NCBI GenBank assembly: GCA_964036195.1
Contig: OZ038451.1
Coordinates: 15,504,529 to 15,568,528, forward strand
Length of the DNA stretch: 64,000 bases
Direction: 5' to 3'
DNA from: Sphaerolaimus hirsutus
Lineage: Eukaryota; Nematoda; Chromadorea; Monhysterida; Sphaerolaimidae
Positions within the stretch are counted from its first letter, which is position 1; the number at the start of each line of letters is the position of its first letter. The notes under the pieces are model-generated. The model made no database searches. It was not told the DNA's origin and was given only the letters and a program-made list of their open reading frames with translations. The position numbers were made by a program, and so were the translations under genes. Below, in pieces: positions 49,401-59,201 of this stretch.

Positions 49401-52400
49401 GTCACTTAGTGTGAGGGTGCCCCAAAGTATAAACTATATATAACCAAAGTGGCACCCCCTCAGGCCACCCTTGTTGCTGAAAATATTTTTTTCCACTTTT
49501 TTTCTTGTCAGTATAAATGGAAAATCCATACAAATTTTTGTTCAGGCCAGAATTTGATTTATTTATAAAATGGGTTGGGGATGGTTTAGGCCACTGATTT
49601 TTTGGGACATATGAGATGGTAACTTCCTGCAACTATTCCACCCCCTCACAACCGACGCAATCCCTACACCAAAATTTTGCTGAAGATCAAACCTGAAATA
49701 TTTTTTTGGAACAAAACATATATTGGAACTAATGTGTCTTACACAGCCCCAGGCTTATGATACAGCACATGGTGGCCAGGACTGGCTTCCTAAGTGTCAT
49801 GAGCAACATGTGGCTGGTCCTGCACCACATTGTTGCACAAAGATTGCATTTATGGCGATCAGTGGAAATACCACTGTTCAAAGACAGCATTTCCGTAAAA
49901 GCATGACCGACCTCTGCAGCATCTGCATGCAAATCATTAAATGCTAGTGCCCATTGAATTCAGGCAACAATTATCTGTTAAACATATACCAGGGGACAAC
50001 TGGAAATGTGTCCTGTATTTTGTGTAAATGGGCCAGACAGATGAAGAGGTCATTCCCAGAAAGTATAAATTTGTGGTTTTTGCAATCACAATCAAAATGT
50101 TTGCACTTATAAAGTTCTTAATATGTTTGAATGTCATGAAGTGGCTGATATCTGCAATTAAGGATGGATTTTTGTGAGGCAGCAGCAGTGTGGGGACAGC
50201 AGCAGGTAAAAATCACCCTGCAACCTATGTGCAGCTCTGAGCGAGCCATTAGTGATTTTTTTTCCATCAAAAAACTGCCAGCACAAGCGTATCGAATGCT
50301 TGTGTTGGCAGCATGCCAAAAATGGCAGCGCGCTTTCCCGCAGCAATATTCTGTGTGGGATTCCAAAATTTTCCAATTATATTGGCCAGAAAAAAAATCG
50401 GAAAAAATATATAGAAGGCTGTCACGGCTAACCAGGGGGGTGCTGGGGGGGTGCCATTTGGGGACAATGTAAAGAAATGTTGGCCCCACATTCACACAAA
50501 ATTTTAGTTAGATTGGGCTGATCATTTGCACATGAGAATATTTAGAAAATTTATGTAGTCAATTTTCCATTTAAATTGTCCACCAGTTTACTATCGACGG
50601 AGATAAAAAGTGGTTAACACAGATTTATTAATTCAGGGAATTTCGGTTGCCAACTACTGTGCATAGTGTCGCATTGCATGTATACCATCTAGGCAGCAAC
50701 TTTTCGGTGCATGAAGGCCTCACCTGTGCGGGCGTGCCGGGCGTCTGCGGCGCCTGGCGAGCTGAGCGCGGCGTGAACTCGGGCGCGTTAGGATTCCACT
50801 CGAACTTTCGTGAACTGCCGCTGCAAGTGGAGATCGCATTGGAAGGAGACAACTAAAACGCGCACACAAGTCACAAGGACAGTGGCAGACCTGCTCGTGT
50901 CCGCAGTTGTGCTGGCGGCGGTGCGGTCGCCGGCGCTCTCGGGTGCATGCGCGTCGCTGTGCACGCCGGCGGCGGGCGGCTGCTGCTGCGGCTTGCCGTG
51001 CTGCACCTCGGGCGTGCTCTGGCCCGCAGCCGGGGCGGCCGCGTGCACCACGCTCTGCGACGAGTCGGACGCGGCGGTGGTGGCCGCCTGCTGCTGGCTG
51101 GTCTGCTGGCCGGTGGGCGTCTGCGCCGCCGCCTGGCCCGCCGACTGCAACGGCGTGTGCGGCTGCGACTGCGCTTGCGGCTGCGACTGCTGCATGTGCG
51201 CCTGCGGCAAATGCGCGCTGACCGCGGCTGCGTTCGGCTGCGGCACGCGGCCCATTTGCGACACGTCTGCGAGCGGCGTAACCCCAAACTCAAAACGAGT
51301 AACGTATCAATGACCGGATAGAGGAACCCGATAAACGGACCATACTGCACCATGGGGTGCTGCTGCATGATCGCATGTTGCTGGTGCTGTTGTTGTTGTT
51401 GCTGCTGCTGCTGCAAGTTGGGCGGCGGCGTAGCCATGGCATTGGCGCTCGCCGGCTGGAAGGCGGGGCTGGGGCCGGCGCCCATGTTTGGAGGCGGCCC
51501 TTTCGACCATGGATTCACCTGTAACATGGCGAAAATAAATGTGAACAAACTCAGAGTTATGAATGATAGACGAATCTGAGTGACGAATGATTTTGTCGTA
51601 ATACCCTTGTCGCAGTGTGTCAACATACCCTTTCACCTTTAAAATACTTTCAGATACTTTTGACTATATGTCTCATCAATTTTTTTATCTATTTTACACC
51701 AATTTTTCGCGATTTTCTCCCCTTTTACATCCACAGACAATCTATAAAACCGCAACCCAAATCTCAGCACGAAAATACTATGCTAGCTGAATGAACAAAA
51801 TGGAGATTGACCATAGTGTGCTGCGGCACGTGCTGTCCCTCATACAAAGCGCCCATAGCGTCGGGCGGCTTGGCGGCCATCTGTTGCGACTGCGGCTGTT
51901 GGAGCTGCGGCGGCGCCGATTTGTGCTGCTGCATCTGCTGCGCTTGCGGCGCCAGTTTGAAATTGTTCGCAAACGTGCGAAACTGCTGCAAGCGTCCGTC
52001 CGAACCTCTCGCCGAGCCGCCGCGGCCTTGCCTGGGGCGTCACGTTTAAGTGCAACCATCCAATGAGCATCCAGTGACGGGCCTGTGCTTCTGTGCATGT
52101 TTACCCGTTGTACATGTCAGGGGTATTCAAGATTTTGACCCTCCAGTGGTTGGGTACATAGCTAATCGTACCTTTGAAGGGATAGATAGCTGGAAAAAAT
52201 TTTGGGGGGTGGGGTTTGGGGGTTCATAGGATTTCAATATATAGGCTTTTTCATGATGTAGAACAGGGTAGTAAAATTCGCTATAAGTAGGTGAAATTTT
52301 CACCGTGAAAAATTATCAAAAATGGTGTACAAGCACATAAACTACATACAAAAAAATAGCTGAAAATAGTCAATAAACATGAACTAATGATTTTGAAGGT

Positions 52401-55400
52401 GAAAATCTATAAAAACGTGTGAAAATATGCGATTTTGAGTGAAAATTAAGGTCTACATGCACACCGGGTTTACATGCACAGAAGGCCTCAGTCTCCAGTG
52501 ACAACCTGTGAGGCGCATAGTCATGATGCTGCGCATTGTTGTGCGCCCCACCCCTGTTCATGTGCTGCTGGTGGTGCACTGGCGGCGCGGCGGACATGTG
52601 CCCGGCGACGTGCGGCGCCCCCGCGGCAGCGGCCGGCCCACCGCCAGACGGCTGTCGCTGCGGCCGGCCGCCCTGCTGCTGCTGCTGCTGCGCGTGGCTA
52701 GGCGACGGCGACCCGTTGTTGGAGTGCTGTTGCTGCTGGCCGCCTGATTGCGGGGGACCGGCCGCGGGTGTGACTGAACTGGATGATGGTTGGCTGCCGC
52801 CCGAGCCTCCCGCCGAGCCGGCTCTCTGTAGTTGTTGACAAAAGTTTCATAGTGACGGTGAGTAAATGCTTGTGGCGACAAGAAACAAAAACACTTGTGG
52901 TTGGCAGCACTGAGAAAAACTGCAAGTGTCTGCACTCATCACTGGCAACTAGTATTGGCACTTAACAATTTGCGTATACTCAGCGGACATCACACTTTGC
53001 ATGCATACCATAACGCATCTGAATAATGAACCAAAAATTGTACCGTTTTTTAATCATAATATTTTGTTTTTTTACCATGGAATAATTAATTACGAAATTT
53101 ATCACAGTATTTTATTCATAAAATTATGGTCGTATTCTTCGCAAAGTATGAGCTCCACTCGGTATCACAGGCACCTGAACTGATGGCGGGCGTTCGGGCT
53201 GCGACTGGTGGGCCGAAGCGCTCATATCCGACGTTTCAACCGAGCGGCGCGTCTGCGGCTGCGAGTATCTTCCAGCCGGGCCTTGCGTCTGGCTCTGTCT
53301 GCTAGCCAACCACGCTGCGATTAGGGTTTGGATGAAAAATGCGTTTTTTTATAATCAAGACCCCGTTAAAAAAAACGTTGTTTACGTTTGACGTTGTCAT
53401 TTTTTAACGACAATTAAATATTGACAATATTAAGCCAACGAGTTACATTTTGTTCAGATCTGATTATTATTTTTATCTATTGCATGTTTTCATAAATGTT
53501 TTAAAAAATCAGTTAGCTCAATTTAGCTCACTTTTTGGAATCCCCGGTATATCGACCGCCACTGCATTTTCACACTTAGGTGCACGGTAACAGGGACGTA
53601 TCCAGGATTTTTGAGCGGGGGGGGCTGCTTGTTTACGGAGTCCGGCGAGGGGGGGGGGGGCTCAGCCCCCCCCCCCCTAAAATTTTAGCTACATAGTGGC
53701 GGAATGGCGCCATGGCGCTGGCGCCATTAGTAGGCGCCACGCCATGGCGCCATTGGCGTTGGCGTCAGCGCCATGGAACGCTGTATATGTATGTAAATAT
53801 ACATACAAAACAGCAAAAAGCACAACATTTTTAATGATTTGCGGCCACATGGAGCAAATCTGATGATAATACCTTATATCTGGTGAAGAATGCGCGCTTG
53901 CGCGCAAAATTTTTTACGCTGACGTTGAAAACGTCGCATTTTCTGGTCACTTTCTGGTCTCGCCCCGGGAGGGGGGGGGGCTGCAGCCCCCCCCGCCCCC
54001 CCCCCCCCTGGATACGGCCCTGCACGGTAACAAGACAATACGGGCCGAATGACCGTGACGTCGACACGTTGACGTTTCAACGCCTTCTCACCCACCAACC
54101 ATCGATCTCCCTCTGCTGCTGCGGCCGGTGCTGCTGCTGCTGCATGTGCCCGCCCCTGGGGTGCATCTGAGCCGGCTGGCCCCTGCCGGCCATGCCGCCC
54201 ATGCCGCGCGGCCCCCCGCCCCGGTGCATCTGCGCGGCGGGCCCCCCGCCGCCGCCGCGGCCCATGTTGCCCGGCGCCTGCTGCAGGTGGTGGCCGCGGC
54301 CGCCGCGACTGCGTCGTGACGGCACCGGGCAGAAACTGGAGGTTGGGTGATGGGGTTTTGGGGGTTTGGAATGTGAGGGTTTGGGTTTTTGGATATTGAA
54401 TTGACGGAAAGCTGAAAACAATTCTATTTGTCAGGAGATCGAGTCAACTGTGATTACGAGTTCGCCTAAATATGTTTTTCTATGTAAAATAGGTGAACTG
54501 GGGTTAGGTAGAATTACCGTAGACAGGGGAACAGGCCTCTAGAGGGTCATGAAAGTCAGAAATACTGTTTTTTAAATTAACTGCACCATGATTTTCAAGT
54601 GAGTTACTACACGCGATAATTAAATTAACTGCCCCCAGTTACCTTAATCAACTGCCCCATTCAACCCACTTCCAACAACCAACAAAGCGCATAAAACCAG
54701 CCAAAAAGCACGCACTCATTTGAGTTGTTCTCGTTGTCGTGCATGCCGGGCGCCAGGTCCCTCTCCATGTCCGTGTTCTCGGCGTCGTAGGCGGCGCGCA
54801 CGTCGGCCCCCTTGGACTTTTCGATTTCTTCCGCTAGTTGTCGGGCTCGAGCCAGGTCCGCTTCGCTCGCTGATTCGGGCACGTGCACTCTGTCGATGAG
54901 ATGTTTGAATGGGATTTTGTGGATTGGCAAATATGTGTGACTGGTGGACAAAGTGAATGAGTTGAACTGCAATGAGCAATGGGCCCACACACACTAGTTG
55001 ACATCACAATTCAGTGTGATGATTTAAAAACATTTTTGTATGATTTAGTTGACACGAATTTGGGATGTCAACTGTGTGTGGGCCCAAAAACTTTTTGATC
55101 AATTATTTATATTACTTTGAATCACTGGGTATTCTATAATGTGTGAAATCCGTGAAAATGCTCTAAGAGGCGAAAAGTGGACGAAATTTTGGCAAAACGT
55201 TAAACAGACAGCGACGGAAAATTAACATTCTTGATATTTTCCCCGAACCTGACTACGTTTTTATTACTCCCCCAATACCGATTTTCAGTAATTAACAAAA
55301 ACAGTTTAGATATTCAATATAAAAATTGGTTCAGATATTCAGTATAAAAAAATGATGTATATTCTGAAACAGGATTCCAGTATCATTTCTTCCATGGATT

Positions 55401-58337
55401 CTGAGCGGTTGATGCTCTCCTTGAATTTTTTAGGGAACAGCGGAACGATTTCACACATACCATTGTATTCAAAGAGAAAAATATTTTAAAAATGTGAGCT
55501 GAGTTTGTCTCAACACAAATATTTTCTAAATAAACCACACATGCATTTACATAATTAACACCCAAGCACAGGCAGGTTAACGAACGTGGTGTACTGCTGC
55601 ATCGTTTCATCGAAGTCGGACTGAACTCGATCCACATTTGCAGCAAACATCTCGTGCACCGGCCAGTTCGGCTGCAAAAAAAACTCGCCTGTCACTTCTG
55701 GTTAAATTCCTCGCCTGTCACTAAAAATTACTCGCCTGGTACTCAAATACCAATAATTGAATAATCTGATATACAATTTTTCTTATCACTCCATTTTTTG
55801 TCAATCTAACAAACCATCTATAATTCGCTCCAGCACAGCGAATACCCGCCACAAAAGTAAGACAACAAATCCCACAACCCCCCCCCAAAAAAAAAAACAA
55901 CCCAAAAAGAACTATCTCCCCCAGAACCTGCGCATCCAATTCATGCGACCGCCTGCCAGCACTCTCCAAGGCATCATCATCATTACTCTCCTCATCATCG
56001 TCGTGCGTCCACGCTTGCAGCTGCCTGCCGCCGCCTGGCACGTTGCCAATCCCGTTGGACACCAACTCGTCGCCCGCCAGCGACACGGAGCTGATCTCGC
56101 GGTCAGTTGCAAATTGGCCGCCTGTAAGGGGGAGGGGTGATTGTGGGGTGCTTGGGGGGGGGGGGTATGTATGAGCCTTTTTGATGCTGGGAGGCATTCA
56201 TTTTGCGTGTACAAAACTTACATTGCAAAATCAAGGTTCTTTGTTTTGATGCATTTACATTGATTCATAATTAACATTGTGTTGCCGGCGCGGTAAGAAT
56301 ATCTTGGAAGGTTGAATACATTTTGAAAAATTGCATTTGACGCAGCGAACAAAACGATTAAAACCCTTCGGGGTAACCGTTTGATCATGGCAGCCGAGGG
56401 TTGGAAAAAAATCAATTTTTTTAAACGCCTTGATTTAAAAAAAATAATCAATTTAAAAAAAATTGATTAAAAAAAATTAAAATCAGACTTTTTTTTAAAA
56501 AATCGCCCAAAATGGGGGTATAAAGAAAAAATATATGTATGTTTAGTGTCATACAATGTATTGTTATGTCTATTGTGGTCATATAAATGACTGTGGAGTC
56601 ATGGAATAGCATTATGAGCAGTTATTTCTTTCAAAAATATCCATTTTACGTCGACTTATTACGTATATCGCCTTTTGTCAAATGTTTGTGACTTCAAGTG
56701 AAGTTCAGCATGGAATAGTGCTTAAATAAGGTTGTAAGAGCAGGCTAATACATTGACAGTAATGTTACACACTGTAGAAGTATGTGAAAGCACATTGGTT
56801 TGATATTATATACTACACTAGCATATCACGGCTTTTTATTACATGGTAACATGAATAAATGAAAGATTTTACACTAAAAATGACCCAAAACCCATGAAAA
56901 CACCACAAATGGTAATATGTATGAGAAATTGAGCGCTTGCGCGCAAAAAAATGCAAAATACCTAGTGCAAGTCTATGAGAAATTTTGCCTTTTGATTTTT
57001 TTAAATTAAAAAAATCAGATTAAACAAAAAATCAGTTTAAAAAAATCAAGTGCCAACCCTATGGCAGCGTGTGATGCTAAAAAAGATAAATAACTAAATA
57101 CAGTATTCAACTATAATCAATTTCAGGGGTCTCCTAGGGGAGGGGGCTGGGGGGCTGCCCCCCCCCAAATCCCCCAGCTATCTATCGATACCGGAGGCAA
57201 ATTTTTTGGCTATCTATCCCCCCAAATCGGCCAGGTATCTACCTATCTGGAGCGATTTTTGAGAAATTTCGCAACAATTTTCGCCAAAATCGTTAATTTT
57301 CGTACCGTTTTATACTTTTTCACGTTCAAAATCGCGACTTTCGCCTATACACATTTTTATTTTACCATTTTTAGCCTATTTTAGCTACTTTTAACCTGTT
57401 TTTAGCTATTTTTTCCCCTTTCTGCCTTCTCTGCATTGGAAAAGCCTGTATATTTTGCCACCGCGAGCCCCCCCCCCAGAAAAATTTTCAGCCATCTATC
57501 CCCCGGAGGAGCGATTTGCTATGTACCCAGCCCCGCGCGGGCCAAAATCTTAGAGAACCCCTGATCAATTTGGCAGCAGGGGCATGATTTTACCTTTTGG
57601 AATGTCAAGTTCGGGCTTGGCAGTCAGCGTGACAATGTACTCGATGCCAAACACCATTTCCTTGGTGTTTTCCACCGTGGGCAGGATCAACTCAGCCGTC
57701 ACCTCGTGCGCCAGTGACAGTGCCACATCGAACTGTGCGTAAAAGTAATATAATCTTAATCTAAAAATATGTATGGGTGAAAAACGTTATTTAGGTGAAA
57801 AAAGTCAAGTGTCGTGCGAAATGACAATTAAAAAACACTTTGCCAGTGAATTTTTGACATTTTGCATGGCATTTGACAAATTTGTATGACATTTGACACT
57901 TGAACTTCAGTTTCAACCTGAAGGTTCAACCTTCAAAACTTCAACTTCAACCTCCAACGTCACCACCATCAACTAGGTATGCTCATAAACTATGAAATCC
58001 TTTTAAATAAATCGAAACCTCTCCAACCTTTTCTGAGACGCTGCGAAAAATGCCTTCGAACACCTTCCCATCAACGGTGTGAACCGTAACTTCGTGGCCC
58101 TAGAAAAAAGGAAAAAAATCTAGACATTATAAACTTGCACGATAAAATAAGCCAAACTGACAATAACAAGAGAAACCAGGTGACACATCGCGGAAGAACG
58201 ATAAATCCCGCTGAACTGAAAAGGGATAAAGCAGTCGATGGAAGTTGGAACAGAGCCAAGTTAACAAAATAAACAAAACTAGCCGGGACATCCGCCGGAC
58301 TGACGAGACCATCATCAGTGGAAATGTGCGCGGGCAT
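40437..58337 (-). CDS. ATXN2: Ataxin-2 (Lsm, LsmAD and PAM2 protein, polyglutamine-rich)
   Basis: Cytoplasmic mRNA regulator that binds poly(A)-binding protein. Exons on minus: 58337-58266 (tentative), 58099-58028, 57732-57594, 56121-55928, 55671-55562, 54889-54716, 54335-54100, 53314-53175, 52825-52506, 52031-51812, 51518-51341, 51266-50891, 50820-50724, 48432-48283, 48218-47946, 47720-47504, 46942-46860, 46002-45844, 45269-45072, 45013-44789, 44507-44373, 44162-44087, 40831-40776, 40697-40437. All junctions close in phase, about 1386 residues. Seen: Lsm strands GHEVTVHTVDGKVFEGIF then FDVALSLAHE; LsmAD with PNWPVHEMF and ARARQLAEEIEKSK; RGG-like Gly/Arg exon; FRTFANNFKL; PAM2 EWNPNAPEFTP; then a long Gln/Pro/His-rich tail with runs of up to nine Gln. 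The Lsm exon borders (before GHEV, and between the two Lsm segments) match the vertebrate gene as I recall it. The start is the weak point: the expected Lsm N-terminal helix is not clear, so the first exon may be wrong. Confidence 0.92.
41205..43275. mobile_element. Mutator-like foldback element, ~325-bp arms
   Basis: 9-bp duplication ATGGTAAAG (41196-41204 and 43276-43284). Arms 41205-41530 and 42950-43275 are near-perfect inverted copies rich in CCTATTCCGCA and CCTATCCCGCA. The middle holds GGCGCC-type blocks (41535-41595, 42400-42585), a foldback at 42640-42830 and AT-rich DNA, but no transposase. Confidence 0.85.
43397..43772. mobile_element. Short relative of the mutator-like element
   Basis: Starts GGCAGTGCACTATTCCGCAT and ends GATGCGGAATGGGCCCTAGC. 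Flanks AGCACATCG and CACACATCG share seven of nine bases. Contains a fragment of the CTATC/CCGGAGG family. Confidence 0.55.
46028..46816. mobile_element. hAT-like element, CAGAGTTG family
   Basis: Exact 8-bp duplication GTAGGGTA (46020-46027 and 46817-46824). Starts CAGAGTTGTTAAAATACCGG, ends CGCAACTCTG; both ends carry arrays of AAGTGTAAGTGTAAAT. Lies in an 857-bp ataxin-2 intron. Confidence 0.92.
46994..47413. mobile_element. TTAA-type MITE, third copy
   Basis: GGGTCGTTTACACGG at the left and CGTGTAAACGCTGC at the right, same interior as the 2964 and 3303 copies. Flanks are TAAA and TTTAA, a degraded TTAA. Confidence 0.6.
48459..49035. mobile_element. hAT-like element with AAACGG array
   Basis: Exact 8-bp duplication ATCATAAC (48451-48458 and 49036-49043). 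Starts TAGGGTGTCAAC, ends TTTTGACACCCTA, same AAACGG-rich interior as 31036-31648. Lies in an ataxin-2 intron, 19 bp from an exon on its left side. Confidence 0.92.
49326..50592. mobile_element. Larger inverted-repeat element with short open frame
   Basis: TAAACTGGTGGACAATATAA at the left returns as TTAAATTGTCCACCAGTTTA at the right, and TGCCCCAAAG / GTGCCATTTGGGG phrases pair further in. Contains a 102-codon frame (50164-50472) without recognised similarity. May be a decayed non-autonomous transposon. Confidence 0.5.
53591..54022. mobile_element. hAT-like MITE, CAGGGACGTA family
   Basis: Exact 8-bp duplication CACGGTAA (53583-53590 and 54023-54030). Near-identical in inverse orientation to the 9595 copy, including the GCGCGCTTGCGCGC palindrome and GGCGCCATGGCG foldback. 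Confidence 0.92.
54981..55085. mobile_element. ACTAGTTGACATC foldback MITE, 105 bp
   Basis: GGGCCCACACACACTAGTTG returns as CAACTGTGTGTGGGCCC; lies in an ataxin-2 intron. Confidence 0.65.
56396..57061. mobile_element. hAT-like element, TAGGGTTGG family
   Basis: Starts GAGGGTTGGAAAAAAATC, ends TGCCAACCCTA; flanks TGGCAGCC and TGGCAGCG differ by one base. Ends are arrays of AATCAATTTTTT; the body (for example GTCGACTTATTACG, GACTTCAAGTGAAG) matches the 28361 element. Confidence 0.8.
57124..57563. mobile_element. hAT-like MITE, CAGGGGTCTC / CTATC family
   Basis: Exact 8-bp duplication ATCAATTT (57116-57123 and 57564-57571). Ends CAGGGGTCTCCTA and TAGAGAACCCCTG, interior CTATCTATCGATACCGGAGG and TTTTAGCTATTTT. 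Only complete copy in the window; its right end lies 30 bp from an ataxin-2 exon. Confidence 0.88.
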
Positions 58338-59201
58338 TTTTTAGAATGTCTAGAATAGTGGATCTCGGATCCGGACTTTATAAATATTTCTATTTGATTG
58401 AAATGTGTCTGTGAAAATTCTTCCTACGCTCACAAAGCAATGGAAAATTGTGTGATTATGCCAGGCGGGGTGGGCGACAGCGCTGTGTGATTAATTACAA
58501 ATTTACCCATTAATTTGTATAAAAAATTAGTGCAAAATTCCCCGCGAAAACATCGATCCAGCACCGGCCGACATTACAACGTGCCGCATTTCGATGGGAC
58601 AGGAAGGAATTCGGTAGATCATGACGTCATCTAAAGTTATAAAATCGCAGCGTTCAAAGATGATACATTTAGGTGCTTTATGTTGCATCATGCATTACCT
58701 TCATCAGTTGAATTGATTAAATGTTCAATCCGATGAAAAATTCCTCGATAAAATGCTTATCACTAGATAATCGTGAAAGTAAATCAAGTGATATTTGTGT
58801 ATTTCTGACCGAATTGGCATTGTGCCAACAGTTTCGTTTAAAATGTCAACATTCACAGGATTCACCATTAATTTTCTTCACAGTAACACAAGAAATGTTT
58901 TTGAAGCGTTTTGCTGTAAAGTTAATGCGATCACAAAGCAGATTAGCGTTTCAGTACGACGATATATTAGTTGTGTGTATCCAAAACTTATTTATTTTCA
59001 AAAAAGAAACGCGAAAAGATGTCCGACCTCTGTTATTCGCGTTACGAAGTGCTTGTTTCGTAATCCTGTTTCCCGCCTCGCAGATTTTCGCCGTTTCAAC
59101 TAACAAACAACGTTGACTGACATTCACATATCTAGTCAAGATTTTACCAGGACCTAAAACACCTTTTCAAAATGACAATTTAAAGAATTCATCAACTCAC
59201 A
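58338..59201. other. Short intergenic region between divergent ataxin-2 and the RETREG-like gene
   Basis: About 860 bp, AT-rich, between two head-to-head genes. Open frames on the plus strand (58721-59116, 58795-59103) are AT-rich and featureless. No repeat family was recognised. Confidence 0.45.
58377..58382 (-). promoter_or_regulatory. TATAAA upstream of the tentative ataxin-2 first exon
   Basis: An exact TATAAA on the minus strand lies 40 bp before the proposed ATG at 58337. If it is a core promoter, the 5' UTR would be very short. Confidence 0.25.

Noticed and set aside
50164-50472. 102-codon frame within the 49326-50592 element
   Set aside because: No transposase motif such as a DDE triad or zinc finger is evident; not called as a gene.
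50871-51626. Longest single open frame in the window (251 codons, minus)
   Set aside because: It reads through an intron and continues out of phase over two ataxin-2 exons; the Arg/Ser-rich part is a frame shadow of the Gln/Ala-rich exon 50891-51266.
58071-58337. Continuous 88-codon frame across the proposed first ataxin-2 intron
   Set aside because: It enters the conserved Lsm exon out of frame, so the part after the donor is probably intron.
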